DNA of 64,000 nucleotides, taken from Mesomycoplasma ovipneumoniae (GTDB lineage: Bacteria; Bacillota_I; Bacilli_A; Mycoplasmatales; Metamycoplasmataceae). Below are positions 54,410 to 64,000 of this stretch, piece after piece. The notes below the pieces were generated by a model. It was not told where the DNA came from. It made no database searches and saw only the letters and a program-made list of their open reading frames with translations. Location: positions 976,001 to 1,040,000 of the forward strand of contig NZ_CP142136.1 in the NCBI RefSeq assembly GCF_035918255.1, read 5' to 3'. Both the position numbers and the translations under genes were made by a program. Position 1 is the first letter of the stretch; each line of letters begins with the position of its first letter.

Positions 54410-56185
54410 CTACGATTCCCCTTCTATCTCAATAAATTTTTTGCTTTTATAACCGCGGAAATCTACTCTTGCAATTTCATTATAATATTCAGTTCTATCA
54501 TCATTATCTCAAGAAAAGAGAAGGTGTTGTTGTAAAATTAATTCTTTTTCTTGCTGGCTATATAAATTAGTATTTTCTAGAAAGTCTGTAAAATACCCAA
54601 ATTCATGGTCTATTTCTTTTAGATATTTATTCAATGCATCCCGATATAAAATTAATTCTTCCATAGATGATTCAATCACATTTTTATCTAAATCAATTTT
54701 CCTTGGTGATCTAGAAACATAGAAGGCTGGATCCATGCCATCACGCAGAAAAATATCTTGTTCAAGTTTAACCAATTTTTGTTTGAAATAATATTTTAAA
54801 ATTTTGTATTTACCTTGATAAATATTATTATATAAATTTGAATGACCAAATCAGTAATAAATTTTTTCACCATCAACATTCAATAAAATAAAATTTTTCA
54901 ATGCAATTGGCAAAATTCATGCATCACCAGCCCCATAGGCGGAGTAGTAATATGGTTGAAATCAAAAAACTGGCTTTTTTGAGTCAAATTGTTCAATTAT
55001 TTCATCAAAAAGGCCATATTCTTGTCCACCAAAGTAAAAAATTTCGAAATTTTCAAGTTTTAATTTTGCTCAGCTTGGTAGAATAAGAAAATCAGGTTCA
55101 TCAGGATAATAAAAATCTAGATCTTCAACTCAATATTTAGGACCAAATAAAATTTGCAACAAATAGATTAATTCGATTTTATTTGTCCAATTATTCGCAT
55201 GATCATAATAATTTTTGCCGTCTTCACCAAAAAGTTCAATGCAATACTTTCGATATTCCGGTCCAAATTTATCAAATCAACTAAGAATAAATTTATCGCG
55301 ATTTTCAATGTTTAAATTAAGCTTTTTAATCCCGTATTTTTCAAATTTTTTAAGCAAATTTTCATAAGTTTCAAAAGTAAATACATTTTGAATTGGTTCA
55401 ATTTGCGTTTTTTCACCAAAATTATAATTCTCTTTTAATAACAAATTGTAGATATTTTCTACATTTTGTCCTAAATATGCTTTATTTATGTCTAGAAATT
55501 CTGAGTTATATTCATATCTATTTGATAAAAAATCAAAGATTTTTTCGTGGTAATTTGTTAAATTTTTTGGCTTTGCATAAGGAACACTTTCCTGAATTTC
55601 CTTAATAATTAAATCTTCAATTTCTCTTAATCTGCTTTTTGATTTAAATATTTTTCAAAAATAAGCCGGATAAGAAATTGAAAATTCGCATTTTCCAATA
55701 TCATCAAAGTTTTCAAATACAACAACAACTTTTTTAAAAGCTTTACCATCGCGTAAAGCAAATGCGGAATAAAGATCAGATTTATAAACAACATTTTCTT
55801 CTTCGTTTATTTCACAATATTCAATGTGGTGACAGTCGCCAATTAAACACTTAATATTGTTATGAAAATGAAAATCTTTGAGTTTTTTGGAAAAAAACAC
55901 ACTTTTTGGGATATTTTCCAGTTTTAAATTATAAACATAATCTTCTTGTTTATAATTTAAACTAATAATTCTTTCAATTGGATTAGGATCGAAGATGTTA
56001 TCATAAAGATAATTGGATAAAAAATTTGTAAATGGATAATTATTATAATAACAATCAGAAGTTAAATCAACATCATCCTTAGTCATATTGCCAACTGAAC
56101 AACGACTTTTAATATCAATTTCTATATATTTTAGTTTAATTAACTGTTTTTTTGCCTTAGTTACTAAATCTAATTGCTTCTCCAT
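54410..56185 (-). CDS. Y protein, copy 4 (subtype A)
   Basis: A 591-residue frame from MEKQLDLVTKAKKQLIKLKY to EIEGES. Closest to copies 1, 2 and 6. Region 105-150 reads DCHHIEYCEINEEENVVYKSDLYS, nearly as in copy 2. Start within the end of X copy 4, overlapping by 29 bases. Confidence 0.75.
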
Positions 56186-57638
56186 ATAAAAAATGCACCT
56201 TTTCAACATTTAACATTTTTTCTCTTCGTATAAATTCCCTCTTTCCGAATTTTCCCTTTATCATTCTTGCTCTCCTTACATGATAACTGGGAAAATATAT
56301 TTTTACGTATGATGGTATATTTTTATTTTCATTTCCATTTTCATTTCCATTTTTACTTGTATCATAAATATCAAACGCATTTTTAGGGTTAGTTCAATCA
56401 ATAGCATCATTAGCTAGACCTTCTCCAACAACAAAGTGATCTTTAGTAAAACCGATATCCTTATTTAAATTATTAGTTGGATCTCATGACCATCTATTTT
56501 TCACTATCGAATTTGCTGTATATTTTGTTTTTTCAGCCAAACTTTTCATAACTGGTTCATTATATGAATAAAAATCAATAGGTGAATTTAGTTTTTTATC
56601 CATAATTTTAAGGTCGTCAACATTTTTATTATTTTTTACTGAACTAGGTAGCAAGTTATTAATAATAATTTTGGTTAATTCTGATTGGGCTAGCAAGCTT
56701 CCAACTGCTAAAAGTCAGGCTGCAGGTTCTGGAATTGCTTGTTTACTAATAACAAAATGAGGTTCTAACTTTTCATTATGAAAATTAAAAAATCATGCAG
56801 GATGGATTCCAGTGTATTGTTTTAATTTTTTCCTATCTTTTACAATAGAAAGTTCTAAAGTCTTTGTATTTGCTATTGATTTAATGCTAGGTTCACCTTT
56901 TGCTTTTGGTAATTTATCTAAGTCAACCACAATTGAGCTTTCAGTTCTTTCAGTAATAGGATTATTATCAGCTGGCGCAGGAACAGGGTTATAATCAGCT
57001 GACGGATAGTAACTTTCACGGGTACCAAATCATCTACCTACATCATCAACAACCTTTGGAAAAGTTTCCACAGCTACCGCAGCAGCTGTGGAAACTGCTA
57101 CTGCGGTAATGGCAGCTGCGACAGCATTTGAAATAAATGGAATAAAAGGTAAAAGGAAAAAGAAGGTTTTTTCAACCCGAGTTTGATTTTGAAGCTCTCT
57201 AAAGTCAAAAACATAACCTTCTAATTTTAGTTTTGGCACACCTTCTTCAAAATAGAGTTCAGCTTTTTTGTTAGCAAATTCAAGTGAAGCACTATTTAAA
57301 ATTACCTCACCTTCTTGATTAATTTGAATCTGAATATCATCTAGATTAGGAGAGTCTGAATTAGTACTTGTTTTGTTTAGATGTGTTTTGGCTTTTTTAA
57401 TATTTGCATTGATGACAAGCGAATTTTGTTGGTTTTTGGTCGAAACGATTTGGACTAAATCATCAAAATTTACCGGTTTTTTTGAATTTGATAGTTCTAT
57501 ATCACGAGTTTCAAGTTTAAAATCTGAATAGCTTTTTGTATTTTGAAAGTGTCAAAGCGGACCAAAAACACTTAGACTTAATGATGAAAAAGCAATAATA
57601 TTAGTGATAAACTTAAAAAGTTTCAGTTTTTTCTTCAT
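56157..57638 (-). CDS. X protein, copy 4
   Basis: A 493-residue intact frame: MKKKLKLFKFITNIIAFSSLSLSVFG anchor, FFFLLPFIPFISNAVAAAITAVAV hairpin (about 155-190), then a variable segment longer than in copy 1 (TRESYYPSADYNPVPAPADNN). A short NGNEN repeat lies near the C-terminus (56321-56350 region). Stop IRFSN-TAA, five codons earlier than copy 1. Extended -10 TGCTATAAT at 57684-57689. Confidence 0.75.
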
Positions 57639-57683
57639 GTTTTCTCCTTATTTATGTACTATATTCAAATTCCTAGTGTTTAA

Positions 57684-57689
57684 ATTATA
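57684..57689 (-). promoter_or_regulatory. Extended -10 of X copy 4
   Basis: TGCTATAAT on the minus strand, 46 bases before the ATG at 57638; drives X4-Y4. Confidence 0.5.
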
Positions 57690-57852
57690 GCATACATTAA
57701 AACTTTTTAGGGAAAATTTCGTTAAAAATTCAGCGTCTTAAAAAATAAATTAATAGAAAAATTCAGGTAACCTTTGCAAATAAACAAAATTTTTATTTTT
57801 GAATAACCAAAAATAAAAAAAGCTAAAAATTTTAAAAAAGAATTTAAAATTT

Positions 57853-59658
57853 TTAGCTTCGAAGTTTTTTACCATCGAAAAGATCAGCAAACATTTTTTT
57901 ATCATCACGAGCTTTCTCACCATAGTCACCGCGAAAATCTGTCTTTTTAATCTCTTCAAAATAGTAATTTTTTTCTCGATAATTTAAAGAAAAATCAAAG
58001 TGCTCTTCTAAAATCAATTTCTTTTCTTGTTGGATATGTAAACTCGAATTTTCTATAAAATCTTGAAAATACTCAAATTCATGAGTTGTTTCTTCTTGAT
58101 ATTTTTTAATTGCATCACGATATAAAATTAGTTCTTCCAAAGAAGATTCAATTACATTTTTATTTAAATAATTTGATTTTGGTGGAGAATAAAAAAGAAA
58201 CTGCGGATCTTGGTTGTTTCGCAAGAAAATATCTTGTTCAAGTTTGACTAATTTTTGTTTAAAATAATATTTTAAAATTTTATATTTGCCTTGATAAATA
58301 TCATCATATAAATTCGAATGTCCAAATCAGTAATAAATTTTTTGCCCATCAACATATAATAAAATAAAATTTTTTAAGGAAATTGGTGAAATTCAGCCAG
58401 TCTCGGTACTATAAGCCGAACGATAATACGGTTTAAATCAAAAAACAGGTTTTTTTGAGTCAAATTGGGAAATTATTTCATCAAAAAGGCCATATTCTTG
58501 GTCACCAAAGTAAAAAATTTGGAAATTTTCTAGTTTAAGTTTGGCTCAACTTGGTAAAATAAAATAATCAGGTTCAGCAAGGTCAACATTTTCAGTGTTA
58601 AAATGATATCTAGGGCCAAATAAAATTTGCAACAAGTAGATAAATTCAATTTTATTTGTTCATTTATTTAAATTATCATAGTAAAATTGGCCTTTTTTAC
58701 CAAAAAGGTTGATGCAAAATTTTCGATATTCCGGACCGAATTTATCAAATCAACTAAGAATAAATTTATCCCGGTTTTCAATGTTTAGATCAAGCTTTTT
58801 AATTCCGTATTTTTCAAATTTTTTAAGCAAATTTTCATAAGTTTCAAAAGTAAATACATTTTGAATTGGTTGAATTTGGGTTTTTTCGCCAAAATTATAA
58901 TTCTCTTTTAACAACAAATTGTAGATATTTTCTACGTTTTGTCCTAAATATGGTTTGTTTATATCTACATACTCTGAGTTATATTCATATCTTTTTGATA
59001 AAAAATCAAAGATTTTTTCGTGATAATTTGATAAATTTTTTGGCTTTGCATAAGGAACACTTTCTTTGATTTCCTTAATTATTAAGGATTCAATTTCTTT
59101 TAATTTTTCTACTGATTTAAATATTTTTCTAAAAACGGTAGGATAAGAAATTGAAAATTCACATTTTTCAGTATCATTAAAGTTTTCAAAGGCAACAACA
59201 ACCTTTTTCAAACCTTTAGTGTAGTACCAAGTATTTGAAAAATAAACTCGAGGAACAGACTCACCACTCTGATTTTTATTTTTTTGACAATATTCTTGAT
59301 CTTCATAAGTACGACTACCAATCAAGCACCTAATTTCATTATAAAAATGGAAATTTTCAAGATCCTTAGAAAAAAACACAGTTTTTGGAATATCTGCTAA
59401 TTTTAAGTTATAGATATAGTCGTCCTGCTTATAGTCAATACCAATAATTGTCTCAATCGGGTTAATTACCTCAGCGCAAAAATCCATACCATAAACTCAT
59501 AAAAAATCAGGTATTCGCGCAAACCTATCTTCACACTCAGGATCATAATCTTGAATTATATTTTCAACTGAACAAGGACTTTTAATATTAATTTCTAAAT
59601 ATTTTAGTTTTTTTAATTGTTTTTTTGCCTTAGACATCAAATCTAATTGGTGTTCCAT
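57853..59658 (-). CDS. Y protein, copy 5 (subtype B)
   Basis: A 601-residue frame from MEHQLDLMSKAKKQLKKLKY to DLFDGKKLRS. Subtype B like copy 3, with a distinct segment RTYEDQEYCQKNKNQSGESV. Overlaps the X5 remnant by 29 bases. No stop inside when UGA is Trp. Confidence 0.72.
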
Positions 59659-60150
59659 ATAAAAAATGTACCTTTTCAACATTTAGCATTTCATCTCTAT
59701 CTAGATGCTCGCGTCTTAATCTTGCTCTCTTACATGATAACCGGGGAAAAAGACTTTTATGTACGGTTTTTCATCTGGGTCTTTATCCTTGTGAGTAGTT
59801 CTAAAGAAGTTGTCGGGGTCGATTCAATCAATAGAATCATGAGCAAGTCCGCTTCCGGTAACAAAAGGACCTTTAGTAAAACTGGGATCTTTATTTAAAT
59901 TATTATTTGATCATCCTCGTAGCCATTCGTTTCCTACAATCAAATTTGCTGTATCTCTTGTTTTTTCAGCCAGATTTTTCATAACTCATCAATTATTCGA
60001 ATAAAAATCAATAGGGGACTTTAGTTTGTTATTCATATTTTTACGGTCTTTTTCTTTTTCATTCCTTTTATCTTTTACTAAACTAGGTACCAAGTTATTA
60101 ATAATAATTTTGGTTAATTCTGATTGGACTAACAAATTTTCAACCGGTCA
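59630..60150 (-). pseudogene. X protein, copy 5, truncated and frameshifted
   Basis: C-terminal remnant like X copy 3 (SELTKIIINNLVPSLVKD, SPIDFYSNNWWVM, GPFVTGSGLAHDSID). One base is missing near 59734, so GYHVR continues EQD-stop instead of RARL. The upstream junction with Y-downstream sequence (AAGCACATTTTTGCAAATAAAC) is the same as in copy 3. Confidence 0.7.
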
Positions 60151-60293
60151 AAGTCAAGCACATTTTTGCAAATAAACAAAATTTTCTAACAAAATTGCTA
60201 TTTTTAAATAAATAAAAATGTAAAAAACAAGTTAAGAATTTTAAGAATAAAGTTAAATCTTTTATGATTAAATCTATTAATTAACAAAAAGAT

Positions 60294-62066
60294 CTACAAT
60301 TCTCCTTCTATTTCAAGAAATTTTTTACTTTTGTGACCGCGAAAATCTACTCTTGCAATTTCATCATAATATTCAGTTCTATCATCATTATCTCAAGAAA
60401 AGGGAGCATGTTCTTCTAAAATTAATTCTTTTTCTTGTTGGCTATATAAATTAGTATTTTCTAGAAACTCTGTAAAATACTCAAATTCATGGTCTGTTTC
60501 TTTTAGAAATTTATTCAAGGCATCCCGATATAAAATTAATTCTTCCATAGATGATCTAATCACATTTTTAGATAAATTATTTACCCTTGGTAATCTAGAA
60601 GCAAAGAAGGCCGGATCATTACCATCACGCAGGAAAATATCTTGTTCAAGTTTGACTAATTTTTGCTTAAAATAATATTTTAAAATTTCATATTTTCCTT
60701 GATAAATATTATCATATAAATTTGAATGGCCAAATCAGTAATAAATTTTTTCACCGTCAACATTCAATAAAATGAAATTTTTTAACGCAATTGGCAAAAT
60801 CCGTGCTTCACCAGCTCCATAGGCGGAGTAGTAATACGGTTTGAATCAAAAAACTGGGTTTTTTGAGTCAAATTGGGAAATTATTTCATCAAAAAGTCCA
60901 TATTCTTGCCCGCCAAAGTAAAAAATTTCGAAATTTTCAAGTTTTAATTTTGTCCATCTTGGCAGAATTAAATAATCAGGTTCATCAAGGTAAAAATATT
61001 GACGTTCAACTTCATATTTAGGACCAAATAAAATTTGCAACAAATAGATTAATTCGATTTTATTTGTCCAATTATTCACATTATCATAATAAGTTTGGCC
61101 GTCTTTACCAAAAAGTTCAATGCAATACTTTCGATATTCTGGACCAAATTTATCAAACCAACTAAGAATAAATTTATCCCGGTTTTCAATATTTAAGTTA
61201 AGCTTTTTAACCCCGTATTTTTCAAATTTTTTAAGCAAATTTTCATAAGTTTCAAAAGTAAATACATTTTGAATTGGTTGAATTTGGGTTTTTTCGCCAA
61301 AATTATAATTCTCTTTTAATAACAAGTTGTAGATATTTTCTACATTTTGTCCTAAATATGCTTTATTTATGTCTACAAACTCTGAATTATATTCGTATCT
61401 TTTTGATAAAAAATCAAAAATTTTTTCGTGGTAATTTGCTAAATTTTTTGGTTTTGCATAAGGAACACTTTCTAGAATTTCCTTAATAATTAAAGCTTCA
61501 ATTTCTCTTAATTCGGTCTTTGATTTAAATATTTTTGAAAACACAGCCGGATAAGAAATTGAAAATTCGCATTTTTCAATATTATTGAAGTTTTCAAAGA
61601 CAACAACAACTTTTTTAAAACCTTTACCATCGTATAAACCATACGAAGGAGAAAGTTTAGAGATAGAATCAATATTTTTTTTCCCGTTTTTTTCACAATA
61701 TTCATCGTCGTCTCAGTCACCAATTAAACACCTAATATCATTATAAAAATGGAAATCCTTGAGTTTTTTGGAAAAAAATGCGCTTTTTGGGATATCTTCT
61801 AGTTTTAAATTATAAACATAATCTTCTTGTTTATAATTTAAGCTAATAATTCTTTCAATTGGATTAGGATTGAAGACGTCATAATAAAGGTAATTGTATA
61901 AAAAATTTGGAAATGGATAATTATTATAATAACAATCAGGCGTTAAATCGATATCATCCTCAGTCATGTTACTAATTGAACAACGATTTTTAATATTTAT
62001 TTCTATATATTTTAGTTTAATTAACTGTTTTTTAGCCTTCAATAATGAATTTATCAGGTTTTCCAT
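60294..62066 (-). CDS. Y protein, copy 6 (subtype A)
   Basis: A 590-residue frame starting MENLINSLLKAKKQLIKLKY, where the first ten residues differ from other copies. The middle (DEYCEKNGKKNIDSISKLSPSYGLYDGKGF) is closest to copy 1. Ends EIEGEL. Overlaps X copy 6 by 35 bases. Confidence 0.75.
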
Positions 62067-63474
62067 ATAAAAAATGCACCTTTTCAATATTTAACATTTT
62101 TTCTCTTGGTATAAATTCCGACTTTATGCCCTTTTGCTTATCCCCTATCATTCTTAATCTCCTTACATGATAACCGGGAAAATATATTTTTATGTATGGT
62201 CTGTAATTTTTCTCTGGACTTGGTTCGACATCAAACTCATTTTTAGGGTCAGTTCAATCAATAGCATCACTAGCTAGGCCTTCTCCAACAACAAAGCTAT
62301 CTTTAGTAAAACCGGAATCTTTATTTAAATTATTATTTGGGTCTGCTAGCCTTTCATTTCTCACAATTAAATTTGCTGTATCTTTTGTTTTTTGAGCCAA
62401 AGTTCACATAACTAATCGATTATTTGAATAAAAATCAATAGGGGAATTTAATTTTTCCCTGATATAATTACGGTCTGCTATATCCATTTTATCTTTTATC
62501 AAACTAGGCAGCAAATTATCAATAACAATTTGAGTTAATTTTGATTGGGCTAGCAAACTTCCAACGGCTAAAACTCAGGCTTGATTTTCTGATATTTCTT
62601 CTTCACTAATAATAAAATAAGGTTTTAAGCCCTTAGTGCGAAAATTAAAAAATCAAGCGAGATGGATTCCCGTGTATCTTCTTAATCTTTCTTTGTCTCT
62701 TATAATAGAAAGTGTTACAACCTTTGCTTTTGTTTTTGTTTTAATACTAGGCTCAGCTTTTGCTTTTGGCAATTTATCTAAGTCAACCACAATTGAGCTT
62801 TCAGTTCTTTCAGTAATAGGATTATTATGAGCTGGCGCACTGTAACTTCTACTGCGCTCAAATCATCTACCTACACCATCAACAACCTTTGGAAAAGTTT
62901 CCACAGCTATCGCAGCAGCTGTGGAAACTGCTACTGCGGTAATAGCAGCTGCGACAGCATTTGAAATAAATGGAATAAAAGGCAAAAGGAAAAAGAAGGT
63001 TTTTTCAACCCGAGTTTGATTTTGAAGCTGTCTAAAGTCAAAAACATGTCCTTCAAATTTTAGTTTTGGCACACCTTCTTCAAAATAGAGTTCAGCTTTT
63101 TTGTTAACTAATTCAAGTGAAGAACTATTTAAAATCACCTCACCTTCTTGATTAATTTGAATTTCAATATCATCTAGATTAGGAGAGGAGTCTGAATTAG
63201 TACTTGTTTTGTTTAGATGTGTTTTGGCATTTTTGATATTTGCATTGATGACAAGCGAATTTTCTTGGTTTTTCGTCGAAACAATTTGAACTAAATCATC
63301 AAAATTTACCGGTTTTTTTGAATTTGATAGATCTATATCACGAGTTTCAAGTTTAAAATCTGAATAGCTTTTTGTATTTTGGAAATGTCAAAGCGGACCA
63401 AAAACACTTAGTGTAAGTGAAGTGAAAGCAATAACATTAGTGATAAACTTAAAAAACTTTAACTTTTTTTTCAT
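62032..63474 (-). CDS. X protein, copy 6
   Basis: A 480-residue intact frame with anchor (MKKKLKFFKFITNVIAFTSLTL), FFFLLPFIPFISNAVAAAITAVAV hairpin and C-terminal EKMLNIEKVHFLYGKPDKFIIEG. Segment 200-300 is diverged (KTKTKAKVVTLSIIRDKERLRRYTG, EEEISENQAWV). Upstream: TAGTATAAT at 63520-63525 and a flank nearly identical to that of X copy 1. Confidence 0.75.
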
Positions 63475-63519
63475 GTTTTTTCCTTTTTTTATATACAACA
63501 TTAATTCTTTATTTTTATG

Positions 63520-63525
63520 ATTATA
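63520..63525 (-). promoter_or_regulatory. -10 box of X copy 6
   Basis: TATAAT on the minus strand, 45 bases before the ATG. The -35 region was not resolved. Confidence 0.45.
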
Positions 63526-63636
63526 CTATATATTAAAAATTTTTTAGGAAAAATACCTAAAAATTGTGTTTTAAAAGAATAAGTTATTATGCTAATCAAT
63601 GGCTAAAAGAAATTACACTAGAATTCAAGCGCATTT

Positions 63637-64000
63637 CCTGAGTTTGCCAATTTAATAGTAAAAATTCGCTTTTTATTAAATACAAATATGAAAAAAATAC
63701 CGGTAAATCCGGGTTTTTTGACGCTAAAACCTTAATTTTTATAGTTTTAAAATTAAGATTTTGCAAAAAAAAAAAAAAATGCTTGGTCAAAAATAAAGTT
63801 ATGTTATAATTAGCATCACTTAAGAATAATTAATAAATTTTGATATTGAATTGAGGGGGAATTGGTTATGTTTTTGCCGTAAAAAAAATCAGAAAATGCG
63901 GATTATCCATTATATTTTTGAATATGATGGAATGCCTTAAATTTACCTGTTTAGAAATCTTTAAATTTAAGGCTTTTGGTTATTGTTCTTTCAAAACTTC
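63637..64000 (+). repeat. R element, left two-thirds (continues beyond window)
   Basis: Left end CCTGAGTTTGCCAATTTAATAG as in the copy at 33826. A15 run, TTGGTC and TATAAT 16 bases apart, AGGGGGAATTGGTT, ATG TTT TTG CCG TAA. Then the CCATTATATTTTTGAATATGATGG and GCCTTAAATTT/AAATTTAAGGC hairpins. The window ends inside it. Confidence 0.75.

Noticed and set aside
50464..61486. Four similar 70-codon plus-strand frames (31474, 50464, 55393, 61274)
   Set aside because: Conserved only because the underlying minus-strand Y genes are conserved; they sit opposite the FTFETYENLLKK region and lack ribosome-binding sites.
61508..61723. Alternative-frame 71-codon ORFs in Y1 and Y6
   Set aside because: They bridge UGA codons of the real Y frame in another phase; reading UGA as Trp makes the Y frame continuous.

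Overview
The window comes from a mycoplasma (Mollicutes), probably of the Mycoplasma hyopneumoniae/ovipneumoniae group; I cannot name the species. The DNA is very AT-rich. UGA is read as Trp throughout: rpoB, hsdR, hsdM and ribosomal-protein neighbours only make full-length products that way. Many genes therefore look broken under the standard code but are intact. No rRNA or tRNA gene was recognised.

Layout. 1-3790: core genes rplJ-rplL-rpoB (minus strand; rpoB runs off the left edge). 3947-5514: two small membrane proteins. 5964-8522: a UvrD-like helicase/nuclease and a frameshifted DnaQ-like exonuclease. 9809-14465: the immunoglobulin-capturing MIB-MIP pair; MIB is out of frame in a CT-dinucleotide tract. 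15254-17717: a C5-methyltransferase, also switched off by a CT tract, with an HNH endonuclease. 17916-22772: a subtilisin-like protease with two paralogous lipoproteins in overlapping frames. 23126-24461: an IS3-like element. 24767-26062: an AAA/DUF4143 ATPase. 27128-29093: a second type II restriction-modification pair between roughly 1 kb direct repeats. 30494-33668: the first copy of an unknown two-gene unit, called X-Y here. 34588-34836: a KilA-N pseudogene. 35089-39611: a large surface peptidase split by an A7 tract. 39915-48324: a type I hsd locus with a tyrosine recombinase and invertible hsdS cassettes. 49484-63474: five more X-Y units in tandem, full and truncated copies alternating.

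A dispersed element, called R here (about 0.55 kb full length, 0.18 kb short form), recurs at least seven times. Its ends are inverted repeats related to CCTGAGTTTCCCAGTTTGATGG. Inside are a promoter, a ribosome-binding site, a start codon followed by only 3-17 codons, and hairpins with compensatory base changes between copies. R copies and IS-end-like palindromes surround nearly every accessory gene. The window thus reads as a surface-variation and DNA-defence region built by repeat-driven insertion, duplication and phase switching: immunoglobulin proteases, variable lipoproteins, and three restriction systems, at least two of them switchable.
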